In this document: piece after piece, positions 18,187 to 26,913 of the stretch
How positions within the stretch are numbered: position 1 is the stretch's first letter
Layout of the letters: each line of letters opens with the position of its first letter
Source: Parvicella sp964387945
Lineage (GTDB): Bacteria > Bacteroidota > Bacteroidia > Flavobacteriales_D > Parvicellaceae
Direction: 5' to 3'
Length of the DNA: 64,000 nt
Assembly: GCA_964387945.1 (NCBI GenBank)
Contig: CAYLYX010000004.1
Coordinates: forward strand, 1-64,000
Program-made: the position numbers and the translations under genes
The notes under the pieces: generated by a model
What the model saw: the letters and a program-made list of their open reading frames with translations, nothing else
What the model was told of the DNA's origin: nothing
Databases searched by the model: none

Positions 18187-19071
18187 TTGAAGAGAGTTAT
18201 ACTTTTGTTTTTAGTGGTGCTGGGTTTTGCAGGATGTAATGTTTTTGACAAACCTGAGCTGATCCCGAGTTACATCGAAGTGGATGAGTTTGTGTTGGTT
18301 ACTGCTTCTGATGAGGGTACTACCAGTCACAAAATAAAAGATGCCTGGGTCTTTATTGACGAAGAGTTTGTAGGCGCTTACGAACTGCCTGCTAGAATTC
18401 CGTTGATTGCCAATGGAGAACATAACGTCCAAGTTTATCCCGGAATTTATAAGAATGGAGTACAGGCAGAACGCGTCATCTACTCGTTTTACACCTACTT
18501 TGATTCTACGTACGTCCTCGAACCGGATGAAACGATGTACGTAACGCCAGAGATAACCTATCAGGACGATTTAGAATGGTGGATTGAAGATTTTGAAGAC
18601 CCCAGCTTCAAGTGGACCCTGTTTACGACCAATAGTGATACTACGATGATTGTAGCTAAACCTTCAGAATATCCTGATTTATTTGAGGGAAATGCTGGTT
18701 TGATCAAAATGTCATCCAACAATGTGTACTGTGAGATGAGAACCGAGGAGCCATTGTTCAACGATCTTCCCAAGCAGGTAAACAACGATGCTTACATGGA
18801 GCTAAACTACAAGTGTAACTACCCATTTGTTTTGGGATTATTGCACAACAACTCTGGTTTAGCAGCTTACGATAAACAAGCACTCATTACGTTCAATCCT
18901 ACCACAGATGACAACGGTGAAATGCAATGGAATAAAACCTATTTGTATATCCCCGATGTTACCAATTTTTTTCAGCAAGCAACGGAATTTGATTTTTACA
19001 TCAGTGTGTTCAATAACGAGGCTGAAGATGGCATAGAAGTTTATGTAGATAATTTTAAGGTGATATTCTAA
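18187..19071 (+). CDS. Lipoprotein of unknown function, TTG start
   Basis: The reading frame opens with TTG, giving a lipoprotein signal MKRVILLFLVVLGFAGC with Cys at residue 17. I saw no in-frame ATG upstream before the promoter region. The mature part of about 277 residues is mostly beta, with an early PEGA-like stretch (AWVFIDEEFVGAYELPARIPL) and a C-terminal region resembling a carbohydrate-binding jelly roll (IEDFEDPSFKWTLF ... IEVYVDNFKVIF). Its stop is three bases before the ATG of the sugar transferase, so the two are co-transcribed and the protein may have a role in surface polysaccharide. Function is not recognised. Confidence 0.8.
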   Translation: MKRVILLFLVVLGFAGCNVFDKPELIPSYIEVDEFVLVTASDEGTTSHKIKDAWVFIDEEFVGAYELPARIPLIANGEHNVQVYPGIYKNGVQAERVIYSFYTYFDSTYVLEPDETMYVTPEITYQDDLEWWIEDFEDPSFKWTLFTTNSDTTMIVAKPSEYPDLFEGNAGLIKMSSNNVYCEMRTEEPLFNDLPKQVNNDAYMELNYKCNYPFVLGLLHNNSGLAAYDKQALITFNPTTDDNGEMQWNKTYLYIPDVTNFFQQATEFDFYISVFNNEAEDGIEVYVDNFKVIF

Positions 19072-19074
19072 TTG

Positions 19075-20465
19075 ATGAGCGAACGGAAGGAGGCGTGGAA
19101 GTACATGGTGTCGGATGCAGTTTTTGCCATCCTTTCGTGGGGATTGTTCTTCATGTACCGCAAACAGTTTATTGAGCATGCACCTTTTGAACCGAACACT
19201 AACTTCTACTTAGGAATTTTGATCGTGCCGTTCTTTTGGATGGTGCTGTACTACATCATTGGTTCTTATCGCAACATTTACAAACGACACCGCTTGAGAG
19301 ATTTAGGAGAAACCTTTATCATCTCTATGATTGGAGGTACGATTTTGTTTTTTGCCTTACTCATCAATGATCAATATGGTTTCAAAACGGATTATTACAA
19401 GGCCTATTTTGGGTTGTTGGGGATTCATTTCCTGTTGGCGCTAATTCCTAAGTTGATCATCACCAGTAGCATCGTAAAACGGATTCACAAGGGAGAAATT
19501 GGTTTTCCTACGCTGATCGTTGGCGGAAATGAAAGTGCACTGAACATCTACAACGAAATCAGTCAGTTGAAAGACAGTCCAGGGTTTAAGTTTGCTGGAT
19601 TTGTCTCTACCAATGGTGTTGACCGTCAGTTGAAGGAGTCTGAATTGACCTATTTTGGAGGGTTTGATAAAGCCGTAGAGATTGTAGAATCGCACCAAAT
19701 CAAAGAAATCATTATTGCGGTAGAGAGTTCTGAGCACGATAAGATCAATAAGATTATCAATACCTTCAACGATCAGGAGGTGAGTATAAAGCTTATTCCA
19801 GATACCTATGATATTCTCACGGGGTCGGTAAAAATGACTGCAATCTTTGGAGCGCCATTGATTGAGGTAAACAACGACAAAATGCCTGTGTGGCAGCAAT
19901 CCATCAAGCGAATTTTTGACGTTTCGGCTTCTATTTTTGCCATCTTACTGTTATCGCCTGTATTCTTGACCTTGTCCATTTTGGTGAAGTTGGGTAGTAA
20001 AGGGCCGATTTTTTTCAAGCAGGAGCGGATTGGTATCTACGGAAAACCATTTATGATTTTCAAGTTCCGATCAATGGTCGTTGACGCAGAGANNNNNNNN
20101 NNTCGAGATCTTCAGACAGTAGGATTACACCCATCGGACGTTTTATGCGAAAAACTCGACTGGATGAGATCCCTCAGTTTTTTAACGTGATCAAAGGAGA
20201 TATGGCATTGGTGGGTCCTCGTCCGGAGCGGCAGTTCTACATCGATCAAATCATGGAAGTAGCTCCTCATTATAAGCACTTGCAGCGTGTTAAGCCTGGC
20301 ATCACATCCTGGGGACAGGTAAAGTATGGCTACGCAGAGAATGTAGACGAAATGGTAGCACGACTGAAGTACGATGTATTGTACGTAGAAAATCGTTCGT
20401 TGGCGCTCGATGCTAAAATTTTGATCTATACCGTATTGATTGTCCTGAAAGGAGTAGGGAAGTAG
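19075..20465 (+). CDS. Polyprenyl-phosphate sugar-1-phosphate transferase (initiating glycosyltransferase), interrupted by assembly gap
   Basis: The N-terminal part has four to five membrane segments and a CoA-binding-like Rossmann region (TLIVGGNESALNIYN near residue 145). The C-terminal bacterial sugar transferase domain follows: KQERIGIYGKPFMIFKFRSM before the gap, then IGRFMRKTRLDEIPQFFNV, GDMALVGPRPER and KPGITSWGQV after it. The family attaches a sugar-1-phosphate to undecaprenyl phosphate to begin capsule, exopolysaccharide or O-antigen synthesis. Ten Ns (20093-20102) break the frame, but both sides match one continuous domain. Homologues carry an EKDGPxLS-like segment here. Restoring the frame needs a true gap length of 2 modulo 3, for example 17 bases. 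It is not treated as a pseudogene. Confidence 0.88.
20093..20102. other. Assembly gap (10 N) inside the sugar-transferase gene
   Basis: Ten consecutive Ns. The upstream and downstream reading frames differ, and a conserved segment of about six residues is missing, so the gap is probably not really ten bases long. Confidence 0.95.
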
Positions 20466-20490
20466 TTCGGTTCACTTTTCAAGTGACGTT

Positions 20491-21129
20491 CTATTTTCCT
20501 TGTATACGCCTTATTTCATCGTTAATAATGGTGCTTATGGTGTCCGCTCTATCCACAATCATAAAGTGTTCACCACCTAAGATTAAGTAATCCGGTTGAG
20601 ATGGAGGAATGAGCTTATCTTTGGAACCACTTATTGTGATGACGTTCCCTAGTTTAGTCTCATTTTTCCAATGCGTTAATTCACCGATTGCCCACTTTAC
20701 AAAAGATAGATCAGTATCATTAAGAATATCGGTAAGCAATTGCTTTTCATCAGTACCAAAGATGAAAGTGGCTAAACCTCTGGGCATATCGAAAAGCTGG
20801 TGTGGAATGAGTTTGATCAGATTCGTTTTCCCAAATCCGCGATAAATTGAGCGCAGTTCGTTTTTGGTTTCTGCAGAGGAAATTAAAATGGTTAGTTCAG
20901 GTTGAAGAATTTTTGAGATTTCAATGGCTATTAGTCCCCCAAAACTAACACCTATCAAAACGAACGGTTCAGAAGTGTCGATTACTTCCTTTAACCTGCT
21001 TGAGTAGGATTGAATGGACTCGTTTGGCGTTGGATCGATCCAATCAATAGGAATTAACTCATGTGACAACGAAAGTCTGTCAAAAACTCTTTTGTCAGCT
21101 CCCAAGCCACTTATTCCATAGATTTTCAT
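20491..21129 (-). CDS. Alpha/beta hydrolase
   Basis: 212 residues. The nucleophile elbow is GVSFGG (Ser62). A probable acid is Asp171 in SGSKDKLIP and the His is His188 in GGEHFMI, so a full catalytic triad is visible. There is no signal peptide, so it is cytoplasmic. The short cap region (residues about 95-145) suggests a small esterase or thioesterase-like enzyme; the substrate is unknown. It converges with the sugar-transferase gene. Confidence 0.85.
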   Translation of the reverse strand: MKIYGISGLGADKRVFDRLSLSHELIPIDWIDPTPNESIQSYSSRLKEVIDTSEPFVLIGVSFGGLIAIEISKILQPELTILISSAETKNELRSIYRGFGKTNLIKLIPHQLFDMPRGLATFIFGTDEKQLLTDILNDTDLSFVKWAIGELTHWKNETKLGNVITISGSKDKLIPPSQPDYLILGGEHFMIVDRADTISTIINDEIRRIQGK

Positions 21130-21158
21130 TTCCTATTGTCACAAATTAGTAAAGACCA

Positions 21159-22241
21159 CTATTTCACTTCAAATTGCTCAAACGTATTACCATCGTATTG
21201 ATAAATCCCCTGTTGATCCGTTCCGAACCAAATGATCCCTTTATCGTCTTTGTACATCGCAGTGGGAGATAGTTTTTGCTCACCATCTTCAATAAAAATC
21301 TGCGTCAATTCCTTTCCATTGTTGAGCCATAGTCCTGCTTCCTTAGCAAACATGAGCAAATCTCCATTCAAATCCGTTTCCATGGCATAGAAATACAGAT
21401 CGTCATCTGCTATGTCTTCTATTCCCGTTTGGCGCTCATAGCTTAGGAGTTTTAGTCCATCACCAGTCGTTTCGTTGGGTAACAAGGAGTATTTATAATT
21501 CGCATTGCAGATCCAATAGTTTCCATCTTGGTCTTCACCTATGGAACGAACCCCAAAATTACCTCCTGCGGGAGTTTCGGTATGGTGATTTTCATACATC
21601 CAACTAATTTCCTGTCCGTCAAAAAAGTAGACACCCATGTTGGATGTGCCAAACCAAATATTTCCCTTGCTGTCTTCAAACATGGAATAAATCCCATACG
21701 GGTTAAACGAAGCGTTTGGGTTTTTTTGATAGAATTTATCTTCCATTTCACTCTTTGGGAACGCTAGATGGTAGAGGTTTTCGCCATCATAACGGTAGGG
21801 ACCTTTTTTGTCCCATCCCATTCTAAACCATAAATCACCCGGTTCGGATTTCCACTCATTTTTACCTTCTGTAACAGTCAATGCGGTAAACGTATCGCCA
21901 TCAAACATATAAACACTTTCTGGTGTGTCAAAATAGAGGTTTCCGAAGCTGTCCTCCTGAACGTTGAGAATATTATAACTACCCAAGCCATCAGCTGAAG
22001 TAAAAAGCGTAAGGTCGTTACCATCGTATTTGTAGACACCACTTGCAGCACTCACCAACCATAGATTTTCGGCTTTGTCAATATAAATTACAGATGCTCC
22101 TGCATCCAATGCCGTTTGATCACTCTTAGAAGTGGGTTCGTGTGGCGTTGGCTCATTATCTGTGCCTCCTTGGCTGGTGCAAGACCAGAAGGTGGATAAG
22201 ACGCCAAAAAGCAAAAAGATAAAGTGGTGTGTTTTTTTCAA
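21159..22241 (-). CDS. Lipoprotein with two-component-regulator-type beta-propeller repeats, TTG start
   Basis: The frame starts with TTG (22241-22239), giving a lipoprotein signal with Cys near residue 21 (STFWSC). Repeats of the Reg_prop form, such as DSKGNIWFGTSNMGVYFFDG and DDKGIIWFGTDQQGIYQYDG, fill residues about 50-360 and should form a beta-propeller. Unlike hybrid sensor kinases with such propellers, there is no transmembrane or kinase part, so it is a stand-alone surface or periplasmic lipoprotein. The start lies close to the end of the cassette array, so its original upstream region may have been altered. Confidence 0.82.
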   Translation of the reverse strand: MKKTHHFIFLLFGVLSTFWSCTSQGGTDNEPTPHEPTSKSDQTALDAGASVIYIDKAENLWLVSAASGVYKYDGNDLTLFTSADGLGSYNILNVQEDSFGNLYFDTPESVYMFDGDTFTALTVTEGKNEWKSEPGDLWFRMGWDKKGPYRYDGENLYHLAFPKSEMEDKFYQKNPNASFNPYGIYSMFEDSKGNIWFGTSNMGVYFFDGQEISWMYENHHTETPAGGNFGVRSIGEDQDGNYWICNANYKYSLLPNETTGDGLKLLSYERQTGIEDIADDDLYFYAMETDLNGDLLMFAKEAGLWLNNGKELTQIFIEDGEQKLSPTAMYKDDKGIIWFGTDQQGIYQYDGNTFEQFEVK

Positions 22242-22287
22242 GGTGATGTTGATTTTTCTTATTTAACTCTATGTGATTTTATATCTT

Positions 22288-22297
22288 GTTAGGCAAC
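22288..22297 (-). other. attC-like core site at the distal end of cassette B (R'' type)
   Basis: On the minus strand this reads GTTGCCTAAC and contains the TAA stop of the 22289-23005 gene. It is the exact complement of GTTAGGCAAC, which reads into the start of the same cassette at 23025-23016. No opposite stem arm is seen beyond it, so this attC looks truncated. Confidence 0.6.
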
Positions 22298-23005
22298 GTC
22301 ACTATTTTTCATTTTTAATAAGACATCTTTTCTTTTTGCCCAATCAACCCTATTCCAATTATTGGCAAGTAATTGTTCGTGAATGTTCTGGCTGATGCTA
22401 TCTGCAACAAATTTCAGGTCCTTAAATGTCATACTAAGATTTAGCTCGTTCTCATCACTTTTTTTCAATGTATCAGTTTCTAGTGAAATGTTATTGATAA
22501 AATCATTATAACCGCTTTGAGCATGCTGTTTGAAATTAACCGACTTGATTTCAAAAATTCCACTAATCCATAAACACGTATAGACCTCTTTATTTTCTTG
22601 ATCGTTAACAGTCCATTTCAATGTGCCAAAAATTGGTCTTTTATTTTCAATCATTTTGACATTTGATTTTTCAAGGTTTATGTCAACATGTTGAATTGCA
22701 TTTCTAAACTTATCTAAATAATTCACATTATGTATTACACTATTTTCGGAAGGATTTAGTGCATTGTAAAGTTTAACAAACCTTTGGGCATGATCAATAA
22801 ATGACCAGGCATAATTGAAGGCTTTGAAATGTTGTTTTTTATTTTCTCCATTCGTTGCAGATTTAAGGGATTCAACTAGCTGAGAAAATGTGTAGTCAGC
22901 CATTTCAAGAGAAAACCTTACCGAATCCAGAATCATGAATTGATTGGCCGGCAATTCCTTTGGCAGAAAATGAAGAGGTGATTTCTCGTGTAAAATTTTT
23001 GACAT
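22289..23005 (-). CDS. Cassette B protein, unknown function, with HEPN-like RX4H motif
   Basis: 238 residues, no signal peptide. Mostly predicted helix in residues 1-120, where KFRNAIQHVD gives an R-N-A-I-Q-H pattern as in HEPN-type and related AbiU2-like or Cthe_2314-like families, followed by a beta segment (IFGTLKWTVND ... YTCLWISGIFEIKSV) and a helical tail. The gene fills an integron-like cassette: the start lies nine bases after the entry core site, and the stop is inside the exit core site. HEPN proteins are often RNases in toxin-antitoxin or defence systems, but the motif alone does not prove that here. Confidence 0.7.
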   Translation of the reverse strand: MSKILHEKSPLHFLPKELPANQFMILDSVRFSLEMADYTFSQLVESLKSATNGENKKQHFKAFNYAWSFIDHAQRFVKLYNALNPSENSVIHNVNYLDKFRNAIQHVDINLEKSNVKMIENKRPIFGTLKWTVNDQENKEVYTCLWISGIFEIKSVNFKQHAQSGYNDFINNISLETDTLKKSDENELNLSMTFKDLKFVADSISQNIHEQLLANNWNRVDWAKRKDVLLKMKNSDVA

Positions 23006-23015
23006 TTTTTTTAAT

Positions 23016-23151
23016 GTTGCCTAACGGCTAGTATATGAAAAGTAGGCGCTTTCGAAGTACCAAACTTTCGTTTAAACATGCACTTTGACAAGAGCCATAA
23101 GCCTTGAATTTATTACTGTTTCGCCTATTTTTTATATACATTGTTATGTGC
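23016..23151 (-). other. attC-like recombination site between cassettes A and B
   Basis: On the minus strand the site begins with GCACATAAC (23151-23143), which contains the stop codon of cassette A. It ends with GTTAGGCAAC (23025-23016) just before the start of cassette B. Between these, an arm at 23143-23122 (CAATGTATATAAAAAATAGGCG pattern) pairs imperfectly with 23048-23026 (CGCCTACTTTTCATATACTAGCC pattern) around a variable middle of about 70 bases. The length, about 136 bp, is within the known range for attC sites. RYYYAAC/GTTRRRY-type cores, a long imperfect stem and stop-in-core together support the call. Confidence 0.7.
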
Positions 23152-23611
23152 TTGCTTTTACTTCTTTTAATGTCTCTAACTGCCATTCTCTTTCCTTTGT
23201 AATTTTTTCATTGTCATTCGGAAATGCTAATTGGACTGTTTTGATTGCATAATCAGAACAAACCATTGCGTGTTCTTTCATATGTCCAACACCAACTGCT
23301 TGTCCAACAGTTCGTATTGCGTTTTTACCTATTTCCGTTTTGCAATTCCTTGCGACTGCGTGTATTTTAAATCCCGCTTGCCTAACCTCATAAACGCTTG
23401 CTCTTCCAACTTGCCAAAGTTCATTGATTCTAATTCCGTTTTCAACGTCAGCCATTTCAATTCCTTCGACTTGAGACAATGGCAGAATATGTTTCGCACA
23501 ACTAATCGCCCATTTTGCCAATTCTATTTGTTCGGTTAGTTCATATAGTTTGTCAATTTCCAAACGCAACTCCGAATTGTCATCAATTTTAATTTTTGGC
23601 TTTGTCGGCAT
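23144..23611 (-). CDS. Cassette A protein: putative immunity (Imm5-like) protein
   Basis: 155 residues, helical, no signal peptide. The segments KWAISCAKHILPLSQ, LWQVGRASVYEVRQAGFKIHAVAR and TVGQAVGVGHMKEHAMVCSDYAIKTVQLAF resemble the annotated 'putative immunity protein' (Imm5-like) family of small helical proteins with paired Ala-rich helices. These are often found near polymorphic toxins or in mobile arrays. No toxin gene is adjacent. It is carried as a cassette: an entry core site lies upstream (23651-23643) and the stop codon lies inside the exit core site. Family call by recognised pattern; function inferred. Confidence 0.72.
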   Translation of the reverse strand: MPTKPKIKIDDNSELRLEIDKLYELTEQIELAKWAISCAKHILPLSQVEGIEMADVENGIRINELWQVGRASVYEVRQAGFKIHAVARNCKTEIGKNAIRTVGQAVGVGHMKEHAMVCSDYAIKTVQLAFPNDNEKITKEREWQLETLKEVKAST

Positions 23612-23642
23612 ATTCTATTTAGGACTGGCGTTTTTTTAGCTT

Positions 23643-23651
23643 GCACATAAC
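23643..23651 (-). other. attC-like core site at the entry of cassette A (R' type)
   Basis: On the minus strand it reads GTTATGTGC followed by AAGC, the complement of GCACATAAC at the other end of the same cassette (23151-23143). A full stem arm for the preceding attC was not found upstream, so that site is probably truncated. Confidence 0.6.
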
Positions 23652-23733
23652 AAGCGAATAAAATACACTCACTTGTTTTATCAAAAATAAGGTTATTGAA
23701 CTGAAAATAAAAGGGGTAGAAACTCAAGAGGTT

Positions 23734-25104
23734 TTATTGATGAAACTTGTAAATTTCAATGAAACAGTCAGGAATTCCTAAGCTAACCTGAGGAGTTTTA
23801 ACAACGAAAAGCTGATCCTCATGCTTATAAAATTGAATATTTACTTTGTCTTTTGTATTATTCATATCTTCTGCAACAAAAGAAGATAAATCTTTGAACT
23901 CTTTTGTGTAATTTTCATAATCATAACACTCAAGCTGATACTTATTTCCCTTGATACAGTCATAGGGCTTAGGATCAGTTTGTTCAAATACTATTTCTGA
24001 GTAATCATCATCAACCACTATTCTGTATAGCCCTTTGTCTGCCCAAACGATAATTTCACCATACTCATGTCCTCTACTTTCTAGTTCAAGACTAGTTCCA
24101 AATTTAGACGCTTTAACATCTGTGTTAATCGTTGTTTCGGTTAAAAGTGTTAAATCCAAATCTAGTATTTGGATGAGTACTTTACCTGTCTTATCATCTT
24201 GTTCGGTAACGCAAACATTGTAGAGTTTATCATTTGTATTCTCATTACAGAATGTTTCTCCAAAATAACGTTCGCTCTTTTTATCATAGTCTCCATAGGG
24301 TATCAAAACTTCCTTAGATTCACCTTGGTTATTAATGGACATTAGTCTTCGGTAGTTTTGGTCTTCCTGATCATCATGAAGAATGTAACTGTCCTGTAAA
24401 AGAATACTCTCACTAGAGCCTCCTATGATTTTCCACTTTCTGGATGTTGGAGAGCTGCTCGAAATAAATCTTACTTTGTGTTTACTTGAACCTACAGACT
24501 TAACATCAACTTCTTGTACATCCTCGTTTAGTTCTTCATCGTATCGGGCAACATAAAGTTTCGTTTCAAAATTCTCTGTTTCGGTCTTTTTGTTGGTGTA
24601 AGTAATAAATGAAACAATGAATTTGTTTTCATCAGTGCTGTAGTCTATGTATCCATAATCTTCTGGAATGACTATCGAGGAGGCTATTGTCTTTGATTTG
24701 CCTTCAGAAACACTAATTGAAGTAACTTCATTTTCAATGAAATTATGTAAATAGACCGTCTCACTATTGTCAGATACGGATATTACGGTAGGTAATCCTT
24801 TTAGCATTGAATAAACTTTCATAGCTTGATCACTTCCGCTGACTGTGTACTTATTTAGCCCCTCAAGTGTCCAGATTTCATTTAAATCATAATCATAAAA
24901 GGACAAGTTTGTCCAAACTGTATAGTCGTACTGACTTCTAACCTCCATGGAAGGATAGCTAATTAATATCCCCTTTCCATCAATAGGTTGAAAGCCTGCT
25001 AACTCTCTTTTCTTTTTGTCAAACTCTCTTGAAATTGATTTATCTTGACCGTAGTTGGAAGTTAGTATTAAAAATGAAAGCAAAATTAAGGTGGTAAATT
25101 TCAT
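23734..25104 (-). CDS. Secreted protein of unknown function
   Basis: 456 residues with a signal peptide (MKFTTLILLSFLILTSNYGQ). The rest is beta-rich with repeated strands (for example VRFISSSSPTSRKWKIIGGSS and GEIIVWADKGLYRIVVDDD), possibly a beta-propeller. There is no lipobox and no T9SS sorting domain, so it is probably periplasmic. I recognise no family. It lies directly upstream of the cassette pair in transcription order and has no visible terminator. Confidence 0.7.
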   Translation of the reverse strand: MKFTTLILLSFLILTSNYGQDKSISREFDKKKRELAGFQPIDGKGILISYPSMEVRSQYDYTVWTNLSFYDYDLNEIWTLEGLNKYTVSGSDQAMKVYSMLKGLPTVISVSDNSETVYLHNFIENEVTSISVSEGKSKTIASSIVIPEDYGYIDYSTDENKFIVSFITYTNKKTETENFETKLYVARYDEELNEDVQEVDVKSVGSSKHKVRFISSSSPTSRKWKIIGGSSESILLQDSYILHDDQEDQNYRRLMSINNQGESKEVLIPYGDYDKKSERYFGETFCNENTNDKLYNVCVTEQDDKTGKVLIQILDLDLTLLTETTINTDVKASKFGTSLELESRGHEYGEIIVWADKGLYRIVVDDDYSEIVFEQTDPKPYDCIKGNKYQLECYDYENYTKEFKDLSSFVAEDMNNTKDKVNIQFYKHEDQLFVVKTPQVSLGIPDCFIEIYKFHQ

Positions 25105-25245
25105 GGTAGATAGTTTAGCTAGTTCTATGTTAACGCAATATAGTAAATTAATTCAAAATCGATCAAACCACCCAAAAAGCGATTAGGCTGCAGTATGAAA
25201 GTACTACGACATAAAAACTTCTTGTAGAGAGATGATTATGTATTG

Positions 25246-26913
25246 TTAAAAAGGAACCTTGCTTTTAAAAACCATTTCTTCACCCGAGTTGGGATGAACA
25301 ACAGTCAGTTGTGCTGCGTGGAGGTGCAAACGGTTGGCACGGGTGCCGTAGAGGTCATCACCTACAATAGGGAGGTTCAACCCGTCTTGATGGGCGGCAT
25401 GAACGCGCAGTTGATGCGTGCGTCCGGTTACCGGAAAGAAGTGAATTCGTGTTTTTTGATTTTTCACTTCCACCACCTGATAATAGGTTTCAGCGGGCTT
25501 GCCATGTTCCACATCTACCAATTGCCTTGGGCGGTTGTCTAAATCAACCCGTAGGGGCAATTCGATCTTGCCTGAGGTGCTTTTAAGTTCACCATTTAGT
25601 AGCGCTTCGTAACGCTTTTTTACGGTGCGGTTTTCAAACTGCTGTTGCAAAGCAGCGTGGGTATCTTTGTCCTTCGCAATGAGCAATATGCCAGAAGTAC
25701 TTTGATCCAGTCGGTGTACCAGCAACGGACCCGTAGCTTGGGGATACTTTGCCTTGATCAGGTCGTATACGTTGGGTACATCCACTTTACCGGGAGCAGA
25801 GAGCATTTCAGCGGGTTTGTTAACCACAAGAAGGCAATCGTTTTCATAAATCGTTTCCAGTTCATCCTGAACTTGAATATCAGCACGAGGGTCTTGATTT
25901 ACCTCAAGTCCCTGAAGCATAAAGCCCAACACGGGTTCGCACTTACTTTTGCAGGCTGGGTAGAACTCACCGTGCTTACGAACCTCTTTTGGCGGAGACA
26001 CGCCCCACCAGAATTCTGCTAGGGCAATAGGGTGGAGCCGATGCTGATAAGCATATTGCAGCAATTTCGGGGCAGCACATTCGCCCGTGCCAGCAGGAGG
26101 AATGGTCTGACCAAAAATCGCGAGTACATTTTTTTGCTCTCCTCTCGCATTGAGAAAGTTGTATTGATCAAAAAGCTGTTGCTGCAATTGGTTGGATTTC
26201 GCTTTGCGCTGTTCTTTCAGTTGTTGCAATTGAGATTGAAAAGGTTGAAGTTTTTTCGTTTGCTCTTTTTGCAGCTGCACAATTTGCAGTTTCAATTCCT
26301 TAATCACGTACTGTTGATAATGACTCTCTTTTTCGTGCGCTACCTTAACGGCTGCCAACTCTACATTTTTGGACGCTGACGTTAAACTCTTTCGCCTCTT
26401 TTTTCGTGCGGCTTTTCGGATTCTGAACGTGTTTTTAGCTTCCTCCAATTCTGATGCTAATGCTTCAAGAGAACGATTGTATTTTGCTTTTAAATCAAGG
26501 AAATCAATATTGTTTTCCAAAGTCTTGATTTCATGATTTAATTGGTTGAGTTCTTCTTCTCCCTTACGGTAAAAGCTCTGCTCATCCAGCATATCGAATA
26601 GGGGAGGGATAAAATAGGAGTAATGATTACCACATTGCAGTTTCCCAGAAAAAGCAGCCAAATAGCCCAAGTCATCAGTTTGGTTTTTTACCACCAAAAC
26701 GCCAAACATTTTGCCAACTTCACTGAAATTGTGCGTGGTTTCATCCATCTCCTCAAGGTCTCGCATTACCTCTTGAGCCGCTTTTAGTGCGAGAGGATGA
26801 GGTTCGTAATCAAAAGGAAAGGTGAAAGCGGACGGGAGTTCCGTCTGTGGAAGTTGATTAAATGCTCGAATGGGATGGGTCACTTTTCTTAAATCTTCGA
26901 CAAAACTACTCAC
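25246..26913 (-). CDS. RluA-family RNA pseudouridine synthase with long N-terminal coiled-coil extension
   Basis: 555 residues from a GTG start whose GTGA overlaps the stop of the PPK2 gene. The C-terminal catalytic domain (about 350-555) contains HRLDQSTSG with the catalytic Asp near residue 400, plus VVNKPAEMLSAPG and GRTHQLRVHAA, as in RluA-type synthases that isomerise uridine in rRNA or tRNA. Residues about 130-250 are a charged Lys/Gln-rich coiled coil. Residues 1-120 form an N-terminal domain of unknown role. The length is well above that of a plain RluA (about 220-330), but long forms of this type are common in Bacteroidota and gamma-proteobacteria (recollection). The target site is not predictable. 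Confidence 0.9.
   Translation of the reverse strand: MSSFVEDLRKVTHPIRAFNQLPQTELPSAFTFPFDYEPHPLALKAAQEVMRDLEEMDETTHNFSEVGKMFGVLVVKNQTDDLGYLAAFSGKLQCGNHYSYFIPPLFDMLDEQSFYRKGEEELNQLNHEIKTLENNIDFLDLKAKYNRSLEALASELEEAKNTFRIRKAARKKRRKSLTSASKNVELAAVKVAHEKESHYQQYVIKELKLQIVQLQKEQTKKLQPFQSQLQQLKEQRKAKSNQLQQQLFDQYNFLNARGEQKNVLAIFGQTIPPAGTGECAAPKLLQYAYQHRLHPIALAEFWWGVSPPKEVRKHGEFYPACKSKCEPVLGFMLQGLEVNQDPRADIQVQDELETIYENDCLLVVNKPAEMLSAPGKVDVPNVYDLIKAKYPQATGPLLVHRLDQSTSGILLIAKDKDTHAALQQQFENRTVKKRYEALLNGELKSTSGKIELPLRVDLDNRPRQLVDVEHGKPAETYYQVVEVKNQKTRIHFFPVTGRTHQLRVHAAHQDGLNLPIVGDDLYGTRANRLHLHAAQLTVVHPNSGEEMVFKSKVPF

Noticed and set aside
20145..20465. Separate short gene for a sugar-transferase C-terminal fragment
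   Set aside because: It continues the domain of 19075 across an assembly gap, so it is part of the same gene.
20472..20486. TCACTT-TTC-AAGTGA hairpin between convergent genes as a terminator
   Set aside because: The stem is only six base pairs and no clean T run follows on either strand, so support is too weak.
22242..22300. GTTAGGCAAC as part of a simple terminator of the 22289 gene
   Set aside because: There is no adjacent complementary arm; its partner is the other end of the same cassette, 720 bases away.
25645..26022. Open frame of 125 codons on the plus strand inside the pseudouridine synthase gene
   Set aside because: It lies opposite a well-conserved catalytic domain on the minus strand and has no recognisable motif; an antisense shadow.
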